Of a DNA stretch of 64,000 nucleotides, positions 8,544 through 16,801 are shown piece by piece. The notes beneath the pieces were generated by a model. The model saw only the letters and a list, made by a program, of their open reading frames with translations. It did not search any database and was not told where the DNA came from. This DNA is from Sporosarcina sp. Marseille-Q4943 (lineage in GTDB: Bacteria > Bacillota > Bacilli > Bacillales_A > Planococcaceae), in NCBI RefSeq assembly GCF_943736995.1, contig NZ_CALSFT010000002.1, positions 496,001 through 560,000 of the forward strand, given 5' to 3'. A program made the translations under genes and the position numbers. The first letter of the stretch is position 1, and each line of letters starts with the position of its first letter.

Positions 8544-9242
8544 TTACCTATGGAAGTTACTTTTATAAGCTTCGTGTTCAATTCCGCCTAACTTTACATT
8601 TGCTTCGCTTAAATGGCGATTTGTATTAGATAGCTCTGAGCGTGCTTTGGAAAGCATATCGGTAGTTCTCTGCTGCTCCTGTCTAAATTGATTTATTTCA
8701 TCTCTCATTTGTTGTGCCTGTAATTCATTCTCATATAAATTAATGCATTCCGGTAGGTTAGATGCACGATAATTTGATAAATAAGAACTGAATTTTTCTA
8801 AAGCTGGTCTTGTCACATAATCTTCTGGTACAACTGTCGTCCTAAACACTGTTTCAGCAATCCCGCCTAGTTCAACGTTCAAAGCCTGTATTTTTTCGTA
8901 ATTGTCTTCCAAGTACTGCTTCTGCTTGATTTTAAAATTACCCTCTAACTTTCTCCGAATAAATACAAATAAAAACCAAGTCATTGCTACTCCAAGAGGA
9001 AACCCTACAAGAATGCCTAAAAACCAATCATCAAAAATTCTCATAACATTGACTCCGAACATTATTAATGGAAGGAATGAAATAAAAGCAACGATTACAG
9101 CGATTTTCTCGTAGATGTCTGGTGTGCTTTTATAGAAAGACCTAATACTTGAGTCAACAGCCATAAACTTATTTAACAACCCTAATGTTTGATTTACATT
9201 TTCTAATAATTCCTCACGCGAAAGATTCAATACGTCTTTCAT
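8544..9242 (-). CDS. membrane protein with C-terminal coiled coil, unknown function
   Basis: A 232-residue protein starting at MKDVLNLSREELLENVN; GGAGG lies 8 bases before this ATG, so the frame's first codon at 9257 is not used. Two adjacent hydrophobic segments (about residues 46-65 and 74-98, with FISFLPLIMFGV and LVGFPLGVAMTWFLFVF) anchor it. The remaining C-terminal 135 residues are polar with a heptad-rich coiled coil near YENELQAQQMRDEINQFRQ. No family is recognised. It lies directly upstream of the lipoprotein gene in the same direction, so the two may be an envelope pair. Confidence 0.65.
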   Translation of the reverse strand: MKDVLNLSREELLENVNQTLGLLNKFMAVDSSIRSFYKSTPDIYEKIAVIVAFISFLPLIMFGVNVMRIFDDWFLGILVGFPLGVAMTWFLFVFIRRKLEGNFKIKQKQYLEDNYEKIQALNVELGGIAETVFRTTVVPEDYVTRPALEKFSSYLSNYRASNLPECINLYENELQAQQMRDEINQFRQEQQRTTDMLSKARSELSNTNRHLSEANVKLGGIEHEAYKSNFHR

Positions 9243-9608
9243 ATGCATTTCCTCCAATCATGGCTTTGCGACAAAGGAAGCGTCGGTCTCGTTATTGCAC
9301 CAGCACCAGAAGCCTTAGGAGTAGCAAGTACAGCACCAAATATTCCTTGACAAGAACTTAATTTCTTCACACATCTTCCCCCTTGTAAAAAAAGTAGACA
9401 CACCTTCATATCCCTTAACGGCATTACTATGTTATTAGGCACATACTCCTTATATGCATCTATATGTCTATAAAATGAACCGTCTTGACGTGAGAAAACG
9501 TATATCGTTTGGAGAAGCTGAATAAGGTAGTGGGGTATCTGTGGTGTTACTTAAAAAGCGAAAACACTTATCCCAGGTATCGCCACATTAAATCAAAGGG
9601 GAATCAAA
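9243..9608. other. intergenic region, divergent promoters, imperfect hairpin
   Basis: No convincing gene lies between the two divergent genes. A large imperfect inverted repeat spans about 9530-9586 (GTGGGGTATC against GGTATCGCCAC, with TGTT against AACA inside), just before the ribosome binding site of the downstream lipoprotein gene; it could fold in the leader RNA. A TTGACG element at 9485 may be a -35 box. A 35-codon frame at 9241-9348 is discussed under rejected items. Confidence 0.4.
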
Positions 9609-10577
9609 ATGAGAAATAATCGATTTGTTATCATATTGTTCTTTTTGATACTACTAACGGGCTGCGGACTTGCTGAAAATGCAGTGAATTCGATAGTGGA
9701 AACGATAAATGAAGATAAGGGGATAAGCCTACAGCAAGAAGAGAGTGGAAAATTTGACACCGACAGTTCCGAAGAAGGTAATCAACCGAATGCCGTCGGT
9801 ACGACTTTAAATCAAGACAACCAAATAGTACCCTCAGAAGAAACATCCCAGTGGAACGGTTTTTGGCAAATAGAAAATGAGTATATGTATGGAAACCTGG
9901 CGATCTACAATGAAACTGCGGAAGGATTTTATTTTGACATTTTCGTATCGTCGGGTCATTTAGGAGAACTGCAAAATGTGTATGCCGCGATCGATGGGAA
10001 TGTGGCTAAATCAACCAAAGATGAGTATGGGTGTGAAATTACTTTAACGAAAAATGATGGGGCGATTACTACTGAAGAAAGTCCCGATTGCTTAGCATGG
10101 CACGGGGCGGGAATCAATTTCGAACATACATTTATATTTACGGATGCTTTAATCCAATTCGCGATTAATGAAGAGTTTTTGGATATCGTGAAGCAAGGTT
10201 ATTTGGTGAAAGGAACGTATCCGATAGGTACAAAACTCAAAAAAATTATTGATGAAACAGGCGCATATAGTGATGCCGTGAATCTACAAGGAGCAGAATT
10301 TCACTTTTTCGGTAATCAGATTGCCTATGCAACAGATACATTTGTGGAAGATGATGAAGCAGATGTAATCGCAATAAGGGTATATCGATTCGGGCAAAAT
10401 TTCACACCTGAAGAGTTGATCTCTTATTTCGGTGAACCTCTATATCAAGGCGAACATGCAGCCGAGGGTTTTGGATTTGTTATGGGGTTCTCGATTGGAA
10501 ACGACTTAGAACTTGGTTTCCAATATGGGATGAACAGCGATAGGCTTGAATCTGTAGATTTGATCTATAAGCCATAG
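9609..10577 (+). CDS. lipoprotein of unknown function
   Basis: A 322-residue lipoprotein: hydrophobic leader, lipobox LLTGC with Cys19, then a low-complexity acidic linker rich in S, E, Q and N to about residue 80. The folded part starts around WNGFWQIENEYMYGNLAIY, a pattern seen in lipocalin-like or lysozyme-inhibitor-like beta sandwiches of Bacillales lipoproteins, and ends in a second region resembling an IseA/DUF4309-type stability domain (FTPEELISYFGEPLYQGE). That last segment is similar in style to DUF4309 but I cannot confirm it. The start has AAAGGGGA 6 bases upstream. Confidence 0.65.
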   Translation: MRNNRFVIILFFLILLTGCGLAENAVNSIVETINEDKGISLQQEESGKFDTDSSEEGNQPNAVGTTLNQDNQIVPSEETSQWNGFWQIENEYMYGNLAIYNETAEGFYFDIFVSSGHLGELQNVYAAIDGNVAKSTKDEYGCEITLTKNDGAITTEESPDCLAWHGAGINFEHTFIFTDALIQFAINEEFLDIVKQGYLVKGTYPIGTKLKKIIDETGAYSDAVNLQGAEFHFFGNQIAYATDTFVEDDEADVIAIRVYRFGQNFTPEELISYFGEPLYQGEHAAEGFGFVMGFSIGNDLELGFQYGMNSDRLESVDLIYKP

Positions 10578-10679
10578 TGAACTCTGAAAAATGGACTATA
10601 GGTTATATAGGTACATTTGCATGCATATATATAAATTAGAAGAAATAGTAACTATTTATATAATATGGGGGATGAATGA

Positions 10680-11816
10680 ATGAAACGCTTATCTGTTATC
10701 ACTTTTCTAGTGTTGTTTTTAACAATCGGTATTAGTGGTCAAACATTAGCTGATGAAAACAAAAGCTTATCTTCAGGTGTACCTTTTTATGGGGAAATGA
10801 CATCCAATACATCTGTTGACACATTTGTATTTACTACTGAAAAAGATGGTGGGGAAGTCTATATCACGCTTGAAGATACGACTGGCGGCTTCCATATGAC
10901 ACTTTATGATGCCAATGGTAACTCAGTGGGGTTAAATTTTCACTCTAAAGCTGGTGGTATGAGTGATATTTCGAAAACATTAGCAAAGGGAACTTATACT
11001 TTAAAGGTTAAACCTCATAATTGGTCAGGAATTTCTAGTGCCTCTTACAAACTAAAAGCCACATATGCTTCTGCAGTTAATTCAAGAGATTCATCTACCT
11101 TTGAACCTAACGATACAATTGAAACAAGCATGGATATAAAATCCGGCGTAGCTTATAAATCGAGTAGTGAATCGTATCTTGATATTGATACTTATCAATT
11201 TACAACTGATAAAGACGGTGAAGTTTATATTTTATTGGACGAAGCTACTGGTGGTTACCATTTGACGCTATACGATGACAATGGTAATAGAGTCGGATTA
11301 AATTTTCACACGAGAGCTGGTGATGTAAGTTACATCTCGAAAAAATTGGCAAAAGGGACTTACTATGTAAAAGTTAAACCTCATAGTTGGTCTGGAATTA
11401 CCAGTGCTAATTACCGGTTGAAAGCCACATATGCCTCAGCTATTTCAAGAAATAAATCTACTTTCGAACCTAATGATACAATGGAAACGAGCATGGCAAT
11501 AAAATCTGGAATAAGTTATAAATCCATCAGTGAAACATTCTACGATATTGATACTTATCAATTTACAACTACTGCAGACGGCGAAGTGAATATTGTATTA
11601 GATGAAACGACTGGCGGCTTCTATTTAAAACTATATGATGCCAACGGTAATGCTGTAACTCATGACTTTCATTCTAAGAGTGGTGGCGTTAGTAAAATTT
11701 CAAGAAAGCTAGCAAAAGGCACTTATTATATTAAGGTCACGCCATATTCATGGTCCGGAATAACAAGTGCAAACTATAAATTGAAAGCGACTTTTAAAGA
11801 AGGTAAGGTCAAGTAA
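10680..11816 (+). CDS. secreted protein with three tandem PPC-like repeats
   Basis: A 378-residue protein with a Sec signal peptide (about 1-24, cleaved near TLADE) and three repeats of about 122 residues. The aligned cores start at D47TFVFTT, D170TYQFTT and D291TYQFTT, each followed by GEVYI, TTGGFHMTLYDANGN, LAKGTYTLKVKP and WSGITSANYKLKATY. This is the pre-peptidase C-terminal (PPC) beta-sandwich pattern, normally a C-terminal appendage of secreted peptidases. Here nothing else is present, so the protein is a stand-alone PPC array, perhaps a carbohydrate- or protein-binding exoprotein. Repeats 2 and 3 are closer to each other than to repeat 1, indicating internal duplication. Confidence 0.8.
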   Translation: MKRLSVITFLVLFLTIGISGQTLADENKSLSSGVPFYGEMTSNTSVDTFVFTTEKDGGEVYITLEDTTGGFHMTLYDANGNSVGLNFHSKAGGMSDISKTLAKGTYTLKVKPHNWSGISSASYKLKATYASAVNSRDSSTFEPNDTIETSMDIKSGVAYKSSSESYLDIDTYQFTTDKDGEVYILLDEATGGYHLTLYDDNGNRVGLNFHTRAGDVSYISKKLAKGTYYVKVKPHSWSGITSANYRLKATYASAISRNKSTFEPNDTMETSMAIKSGISYKSISETFYDIDTYQFTTTADGEVNIVLDETTGGFYLKLYDANGNAVTHDFHSKSGGVSKISRKLAKGTYYIKVTPYSWSGITSANYKLKATFKEGKVK

Positions 11817-11826
11817 TTCTATGATA

Positions 11827-11973
11827 GGTGCCTGTGCAGCATACTATTCAGTTTATTCACTGATATTGAATATGGGGAAGAAAGAGGTCAGCCGCATTGC
11901 TAAGCGGCTGACTTTTCTTTTGCATATTTAAAAACTGAGTTGAATTGTCATAAATGCACCTTACACAGGCACC
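11827..11973 (+). repeat. 147-bp hairpin element, copy 1
   Basis: Begins GGTGCCTGTGCA and ends TACACAGGCACC, the imperfect complement. Inside are conserved blocks TTCAGTTTATTCACT near the left and GAATTGTCATAAATG near the right, around a central hairpin (11887-11912, GTCAGCCGC with GCGGCTGAC). It begins 11 bases after the stop of the PPC-repeat gene. It matches three other copies in this window; see copies at 16802, 42255 and 45986. Confidence 0.85.
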
Positions 11974-12101
11974 GGGACAATTATTTCTTTTTTATGCGGG
12001 ACTAAGGGGGGGAGCCCGAATATTTTTATAAAACACTTCAACTAGCCATATTTCCTTGACATAAATTCTAAATACTATAACATTGGATATAATTCAATAT
12101 A

Positions 12102-12189
12102 TTCACTAGGGGTGTTTTTTAAACTGAGATGAGTTATTAACTCAAACCCTTTGAACCTGATCTAGCTGAAACTAGCGTAGGAAAGTGAA
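12102..12189 (+). promoter_or_regulatory. TPP (thiamine pyrophosphate) riboswitch
   Basis: All conserved THI-box parts are present in order: P1 strand TTCACT, AGGGGTG, ACTGAGATGAG, then ACCCTTTGAACCTGATCT, a short variable P3-side hairpin CTAG-CTGAAA-CTAG, CGTAGGAAAGTG and the closing P1 strand AGTGAA. Such RNAs bind thiamine pyrophosphate and, in Firmicutes, stop transcription when it is plentiful. A terminator follows at 12251-12290 and then the SDR gene, so the SDR-monooxygenase pair should be switched off by thiamine. Confidence 0.95.
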
Positions 12190-12250
12190 AACTCCATTAC
12201 ATACTTAAAGAGTAATTATGCCGTATTCTTACTATGTAGTTATATGTTTT

Positions 12251-12290
12251 TACGCAACTTTCCTATGGGGAGGTTGCGTATTTTTATTTT
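12251..12290 (+). terminator. riboswitch-controlled intrinsic terminator
   Basis: TACGCAAC (12251-12258) pairs with GTTGCGTA (12273-12280), with further TTCC/GGGA pairing inside, followed by TTTTTATTTT. It lies between the riboswitch and the SDR start and is the expected expression platform. Confidence 0.9.
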
Positions 12291-12322
12291 ATTCATCATT
12301 TTAAAATATAGGAGTTGTTAGG

Positions 12323-13075
12323 ATGACTAGAACAGTAGTAGTAACTGGTAGTAGTAGAGGTTTAGGAGCAACGATTGTAAAGACATTGGCACAACAAGGA
12401 TTTCAAGTCGTTATCAATTACTATCAAAGTAAAGATGCTGCTGAGAAGCTCGTTTCTGAGATTGGGGAAGAGAATGCGATTGCAATTCGGGCTGATGTAA
12501 CAAATCGTGAAGAAGTAGATGAATTGATAAAAAAAGCAATGAACTATTTTGGTCAAGTCGATGTTGTCGTCAACAATGCATTAGTAGACTTCAAGTTTGA
12601 TCCAAACAAACAGAAACCTTTCACAGAACTCACTTGGGATGATTATCAAAAACAACTGGACGGTACTTTAAAAGCGGCATTTAATACAGTTCAAAGCGTC
12701 ATTCCTCAATTTATTGAACGACAAAATGGAAGTATTATAAATATAGGTACTAATTTATTTCAAAATCCTGTAGTACCTTACCACGAATATACAACAGCTA
12801 AAGCTGGATTAATAGGCTTTACACGTAATATCGCTTCTGAATTGGGTCAATATGGAATAAGAGCGAATGTCGTGTCAGGTGGATTATTAAAAACGACGAA
12901 CGCCAGTGCAGTTACAACGCCAGAAGTATTCGATTTAATTGCTCAATCAACGCCATTGAAGAAGGTGACCACGCCTCAAGATGTAGCCAATATGGTCGCT
13001 TATTTATCTTCGGAACATGCGAACGGTATCACAGGTCAAAATATCACAGTAGATGGCGGTTTGACAATGAACTAA
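12323..13075 (+). CDS. short-chain dehydrogenase/reductase under TPP riboswitch
   Basis: A 250-residue classical SDR annotated most often as 3-oxoacyl-ACP reductase-like. The NAD(P) loop TGSSRGLG is at 8-15, DVT at 58-60, NNA at 84-86 and the catalytic Y156TTAK160. The usual catalytic Ser position, 13 residues before the Tyr, is Thr143 (IGTN), a departure that can still work but hints at an unusual substrate. The start has TAGGAG upstream. It is first in a two-gene transcript with the flavin monooxygenase, below a TPP riboswitch, so its role is probably linked to thiamine or a thiamine-like compound rather than to fatty acids. Confidence 0.88.
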   Translation: MTRTVVVTGSSRGLGATIVKTLAQQGFQVVINYYQSKDAAEKLVSEIGEENAIAIRADVTNREEVDELIKKAMNYFGQVDVVVNNALVDFKFDPNKQKPFTELTWDDYQKQLDGTLKAAFNTVQSVIPQFIERQNGSIINIGTNLFQNPVVPYHEYTTAKAGLIGFTRNIASELGQYGIRANVVSGGLLKTTNASAVTTPEVFDLIAQSTPLKKVTTPQDVANMVAYLSSEHANGITGQNITVDGGLTMN

Positions 13076-13156
13076 TAGGTTACATCACAATCGATAACCT
13101 TTCAAAAACGGAGAATACAAGACAGTTGATAATGATGTATTTTGAGGTGTGAACAA

Positions 13157-14464
13157 ATGACAAAAACTCAAGGAAAACACCTGCACTTAGGTGTTTTGCT
13201 GTATGGTTGTGGACATCATCAAGCTGCTTGGTTAATGCCTGACTCGAGCATTGAGCGTATTGGAGACATTTCCTATTATCAGTCTTTAGCACAGATAGCG
13301 GAAAAAGGTTGTTTTGACGCCGTATTCTTTGCTGATAATCAATCATTTCCAGCTAAAGATTCTGGTGATATGCCGGCATTTTGGTTTGATCCAATAGTGA
13401 ATTTAACAGCTATTTCTCAAGTGACAAATCATGTGGGATTAGTTTCAACGATTTCAAGCACTTTTTCGAATCCCTTCACAGCTTCACGACAATTATTAAG
13501 TTTAGACCATATTACAAAAGGACGTGTTGGGTGGAATCTCGTTACGTCGATGACTGATGCAGAGGCGTTGAATCATAGTATGGAAGAACTGCCTTCTCAT
13601 GACAAACGATATGAGAAGGCCGATGAATTCGCCGCTTTAATGAATAAGTTATTTCTTTCATGGGACAGTAATGAGTTTCTACATAATCGAGAAGAGAAAA
13701 AATTGATAAATCCTTCAAACATTCAGCCTTTTAACCACGATGGTACTTATTTTAACGTGTATGGCCCATCTACCACGCCAAAAAGTCCGCAAGGCAAACC
13801 GGTATCCATGCAAGCAGGGGCATCTAAACAAGGCATTGCATTAGCCGCAAAATATGCCGATGCAGTCTATTCAGTGTCGTGGAACTTGAAGCAAGCAAAA
13901 AGATTTCGCGAAAAAATAGATGAACAAGTTAAACGAAGGGAAGACAGCAATAGACATATTAAAGTATTTCCAGGCTTAGTAACCTATGTAGGTCATACTC
14001 ATGAAGAAGCTTTAGCCAAAAAAGCAGCATTAGATGAACAATTACCTATTGAAACAGCTTTAAAACAGTTGAGTTTCTTTATTCAACAAGACTGTTCTAA
14101 TTGGGAAATTGATAAAGGAGTACCTGAATTACCCCCTGTAGAAGAATTTACTGGTCCAGTTGGACGTTACGAAACGATACTGGAAATTATTAATGATACA
14201 CAACCTACAGTAAGAGAATTATTAGGATATCTTAATGCAGGCGGTGGACATCACACGTTGATAGGTACACCAGACGAAATTGTGGATCAGATGGAAGTCT
14301 GGTTTGAAGCAGGTGTCGCTGACGGATTTAATCTTATGCCTCCTACATTACCTGGTAGTTTAGAAGACTTTGTTGAACTAGTTGTTCCTGAAATGCAAAA
14401 AAGAGGTATTTTCCGAAAGAAATATGAAGGTCATACCTTCCGTGAACATTTAGGATTAACATAA
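13157..14464 (+). CDS. NtaA/SnaA/DszA-family FMN-dependent monooxygenase
   Basis: A 435-residue luciferase-like (LLM class) flavin monooxygenase of the NtaA/DmoA branch. Family marks include HHQAAWLMPDS near the N-terminus, FDAVFFADNQ, STFSNPFTASRQLLSLDHITKGR split across the barrel core, GWNLVTS and the AGASKQGIALAAKYADAV stretch. Members use reduced flavin from a partner reductase to open C-S or C-N bonds in molecules such as dimethyl sulfide, dibenzothiophene sulfone or nitrilotriacetate. ATG at 13157 is chosen because GAGGTG lies 9 bases before it. It follows the SDR by 81 bases in the TPP-riboswitch transcript. No flavin reductase gene is next to it. Attack on a thiazole or sulfur compound from thiamine breakdown is a plausible but unproven role. 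Confidence 0.9.
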   Translation: MTKTQGKHLHLGVLLYGCGHHQAAWLMPDSSIERIGDISYYQSLAQIAEKGCFDAVFFADNQSFPAKDSGDMPAFWFDPIVNLTAISQVTNHVGLVSTISSTFSNPFTASRQLLSLDHITKGRVGWNLVTSMTDAEALNHSMEELPSHDKRYEKADEFAALMNKLFLSWDSNEFLHNREEKKLINPSNIQPFNHDGTYFNVYGPSTTPKSPQGKPVSMQAGASKQGIALAAKYADAVYSVSWNLKQAKRFREKIDEQVKRREDSNRHIKVFPGLVTYVGHTHEEALAKKAALDEQLPIETALKQLSFFIQQDCSNWEIDKGVPELPPVEEFTGPVGRYETILEIINDTQPTVRELLGYLNAGGGHHTLIGTPDEIVDQMEVWFEAGVADGFNLMPPTLPGSLEDFVELVVPEMQKRGIFRKKYEGHTFREHLGLT

Positions 14465-14628
14465 TAAATGATAACCCCACTTTATCGCTTCATTTTTTAT
14501 GCGGGACAGAAATTTTGCATAGGTGTCTTCCAATCGCGATTCAAAGAAACCGAAAAAGGTTTTTTGTTTTTTATTTGGTTGATTAAAGAACATACATTCG
14601 CATATACTAATCAAAAAGGAGGATACCT

Positions 14629-14976
14629 ATGCTTATTCCATCCGATGCTTTGCCGCATTTTGAAAACGCGATTTACTTGCCGATGGTGCTCACTGTATTG
14701 GCCAAGGATCGGCAGCTAGTTGAGAGAGGAGGTTTCAAGCTGGCTTCGCCCTACATGAAGGTAATCGATCGCGCGATTGAAGCGGTCCAGAAAGACATGA
14801 AAGAGTCAGCTGACTATTTGCGGGAACGCAAGTACAAACTTGTACGCGGGACTGTAGATGATACGTTTACGTCCTATACGTTTCTGTACTGTGGCAGGGA
14901 GGAGCAAAGACGGTATTTGAACGTCCGCCTGAAAAACCGGACGGAGGAATTGATGGAGCTGTATTTGATGAAGTGA
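14629..14976 (+). CDS. small conserved hypothetical protein
   Basis: A 115-residue basic protein, MLIPSDALPHFENAIYLPMVLTVL at the start and NRTEELMELYLMK at the end (segments separated by a helical, charged middle). AAAAAGGAGG lies 6 bases before the ATG. Proteins of this type occur in Bacillales next to phage- or competence-linked genes; no function is recognised. A 24-base exact copy of part of this gene (14790-14813) is found at 7155-7178 as an apparent relic. It converges on the short HTH gene with a shared terminator. Confidence 0.65.
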   Translation: MLIPSDALPHFENAIYLPMVLTVLAKDRQLVERGGFKLASPYMKVIDRAIEAVQKDMKESADYLRERKYKLVRGTVDDTFTSYTFLYCGREEQRRYLNVRLKNRTEELMELYLMK

Positions 14977-14979
14977 AAA

Positions 14980-15006
14980 AACGACTGCGGGGGCAGTCGT
15001 TACACC
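14980..15006. terminator. bidirectional terminator between convergent genes
   Basis: AACGACTGC (14980-14988) pairs with GCAGTCGTT (14993-15001). A run of A on the left serves as the T-run for the minus-strand HTH gene, whose stop codon overlaps the right arm. Confidence 0.8.
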
Positions 15007-15365
15007 TCAATATGATTCAGGTTGTTCATCTTCCCCTTGTCTTCGAACGGCAAAATGACGTAAATATTAGCGCCGAGTCCGCCCGTTTCGGGGATGATGT
15101 AGTGGACTTTTTCGATGATGTGCAAGTTGACGAATTTACGGATTGCGCGGCGAACGGTAACGTTTGCTTTCCCGATTGCTGCCTGAATCGTTCCGTGATT
15201 CAACTGTGCAGCGCCGTGTTCCATCGAAAAGCGGCGGATGACGTCGAGCACTTGGCGATCGGATTTCGTCAATTCATCCATGTGTAGTGATAGATGCTGT
15301 TCTACAGCTGCGTCCATTTCTTCGATTGTCGTGAAGCGAGCGTATTTTGTTAGATAATTTGTCAT
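15000..15365 (-). CDS. HTH-domain protein, short paralogue
   Basis: A 121-residue protein almost identical in layout to the first 120 residues of the gene at 21153-21950. Shared segments are DEMDAAVEQHLSLH, LTKSDRQVLDVIRR, the HTH-like GTIQAAIGKANVTVRRAIRK and GLGANIYVILPF. The domain is a winged helix of the type found in plasmid/phage replication-associated proteins of Bacillus. Compared with its paralogue it lacks the C-terminal 145 residues, and ends right at a terminator, so it is either a trimmed duplicate or a minimal DNA-binding form. AAAGGAGG precedes its ATG. Its upstream region is shared with the paralogue. Confidence 0.75.
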   Translation of the reverse strand: MTNYLTKYARFTTIEEMDAAVEQHLSLHMDELTKSDRQVLDVIRRFSMEHGAAQLNHGTIQAAIGKANVTVRRAIRKFVNLHIIEKVHYIIPETGGLGANIYVILPFEDKGKMNNLNHIEV

Positions 15366-15370
15366 GTGAA

Positions 15371-15424
15371 CTTCCTCCTTTACCCTCTATATAGATGGGA
15401 GGGGTCAGAAAGGATACTTTTTGG
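15371..15424 (-). promoter_or_regulatory. conserved upstream block of HTH gene, copy A
   Basis: On the minus strand this reads AAAAAGTATCC, CTGACCCCTCCC, TCTATATAGAGG and TAAAGGAGG. It is nearly the same as the block before the other HTH gene (21957-22010). The near-palindrome CCTCTATATAGATGG at 15384-15398 is a candidate operator or -10 region. Confidence 0.65.
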
Positions 15425-15462
15425 TGAAAATTTTTTGATGAAATGATTTTGATGAACAAACG

Positions 15463-15514
15463 ACAACCACCCGACCCACGAAAGTATTTGTGGATGGGTG
15501 GTTGTTTTACTTTT
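15463..15514. terminator. terminator downstream of comK
   Basis: ACAACCACCC (15463-15472) pairs with GGGTGGTTGT (15496-15505), with inner CCAC/GTGG pairing. On the minus strand it follows the comK stop by about 35 bases. Confidence 0.7.
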
Positions 15515-15540
15515 ATTAACGATTGCAATTTGCTAGGCCA

Positions 15541-16050
15541 CTACATCTGTTGCATTGGCGGATTTGGGTTCATTCCGAATAAGGGATATTCCGGTATGTA
15601 TTTTCGTTTAGATTGTTGTACATGGCTGAGCAGCGCTAGTACTTTCAATTTCTGTTGCTGAACGGTGTAGAGTGATACCGGGACTATGACTTCTGTTCCA
15701 TCGTGGAACTTTATTTTGGTTTCCTCTTTTGCTATCAATTCTTCTTCGAAAAAGTGGCTGAAGATCCAAGTGCATTCCGGATGTATTGACGACATCGTCG
15801 GAAACACGGCCACATCATCCGAGATGAGGAATGGCGGTTTCTTATGGAATTTCAGCAGTTTCTTAGCCGCCTCCTTGCGCCCTCTCTTGGAAGAGTGATG
15901 ACGCAGGCATGCTTCCTCTAGCAGCTCGATCGGACTCATTTTCGAATAGTAGGTTCCATGCGTCGTAATAATCTCGGACAAGTAATCAGTGGAAAAGGCT
16001 GATCTTAACGCCAATGCCCGATAATCAAGTAGTAAACTATCATCTTTCAT
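15541..16050 (-). CDS. comK: competence transcription factor ComK
   Basis: A 169-residue ComK-family protein. The family core is recognisable: HHSSKRGRKEAAKKLLKF, HKKPPFLISD, VFPTMSSIHPECTWIFSHF and FHDGTEVIVPVSLY, matching the GRK, KPP, FPT-SS-P-C-WI and G-P-S landmarks of Bacillus ComK. ComK binds AT-boxes and switches on late competence genes for DNA uptake. It is shorter than Bacillus subtilis ComK (192 residues), mostly at the C-terminus. AAAGGAGG precedes the ATG. It is divergent from a broken SigH-like sigma gene 240 bases away, which suggests a competence-control locus. No comS or mecA is here. Confidence 0.85.
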   Translation of the reverse strand: MKDDSLLLDYRALALRSAFSTDYLSEIITTHGTYYSKMSPIELLEEACLRHHSSKRGRKEAAKKLLKFHKKPPFLISDDVAVFPTMSSIHPECTWIFSHFFEEELIAKEETKIKFHDGTEVIVPVSLYTVQQQKLKVLALLSHVQQSKRKYIPEYPLFGMNPNPPMQQM

Positions 16051-16288
16051 ACTAATCCTCCTTTAAAATTTAGCATTGCACCTATTCTACCATATAACTA
16101 GTAGAAAGATAACAAAAATACTTACTTATCTTAAAATTGGTTTAACTAACCAATCGTATGGTGTGTACATATATAAAGAATGGTGAGCCAAACGTCATAA
16201 ACGCTCATTGGATGTCTGTTTTTATTCCTCCTATGATGTAGGTACCCGGGAATAAACAGAATCGTGCACGATCGGAAAGGTCAACCAA

Positions 16289-16787
16289 GTGTTGAATTTT
16301 GAAGACGTGTTAGCGCAATATGAACCAATGATCACTGCAAATATTCGTAAATTGAACATCTATCGTGAACATGAACATTCATTATAGACAAACGGGGCGG
16401 GTCGCCCTTTGGCAAGCGTGGAAACGGTTTGATGCGGAGAAGGGCGATTTCACGCCGTTCGCATTCCGTTCCATCCGCGGGGCGATGTTGGACGAAATGA
16501 AAAAGGAGAGCCGGTTTGAGGAGCGCTTCATGCCGGCGGAAGATGAAAAGCTGACTAACTTGATCGGTGGAGATGAATCCGAGGAGTACGGCTGGATGGA
16601 CGGTCTGAGACAAGCCGTTGACCAGTTGACAGATGATGAAAAAAAGTTGTTGCAATGGCTGTTTATAGACAGGTGTACGCAGGCGGAGTGTGCTAAGAGA
16701 TTAGGCATCAGCGTGCCGGGTGTGAAGAAGAGGAGGGAGCGGTTGTTGAAGAAAATGCGGGAGGTGATGGAGGAGGGGTCTCTTTGA
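16289..16787 (+). pseudogene. SigH/ComX-like sigma factor gene with a 4-bp frameshift
   Basis: The first frame starts at GTG 16289 (GGAAAGG upstream) with MLNFEDVLAQYEPMITANIR and stops at TAG 16385. A second frame carries on with RQTGRVALWQAWKRFD, FTPFAFRSIRGAMLDEMKK and a C-terminal helix-turn-helix (TQAECAKRLGISVPGVKKRR), ending at 16787. The junction is a tandem CATTCATT at 16376-16383; removing one CATT gives a continuous frame, EHEHYRQTGRV, of about 164 codons. The size and layout fit the small group of sigma factors that includes staphylococcal SigH. It is beside comK, so a role in competence is likely. It may be a dead gene, a reversible slippage switch, or (less likely) a sequencing error. 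Confidence 0.8.
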
Positions 16788-16801
16788 GGTGATTCCTCTG
16801 T

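Noticed and set aside
9241..9348. 35-codon plus-strand frame with GLVIAPAPEALGVASTAP, and a 67-codon minus-strand frame over the same bases
   Set aside because: No ribosome binding site, overlap with the start of a better-supported minus-strand gene, and no family recognised; kept as intergenic.
14468..14719. 83-codon frame downstream of the flavin monooxygenase
   Set aside because: It overlaps the better-supported 115-codon gene in another frame and lacks a ribosome binding site.
16051..16288. ComK-box (AAAA-N5-TTTT) search in the comK-sigma intergenic region
   Set aside because: AT-rich stretches such as AAAATTGGTTTA are present but none matches the paired-box spacing well enough to claim autoregulation.
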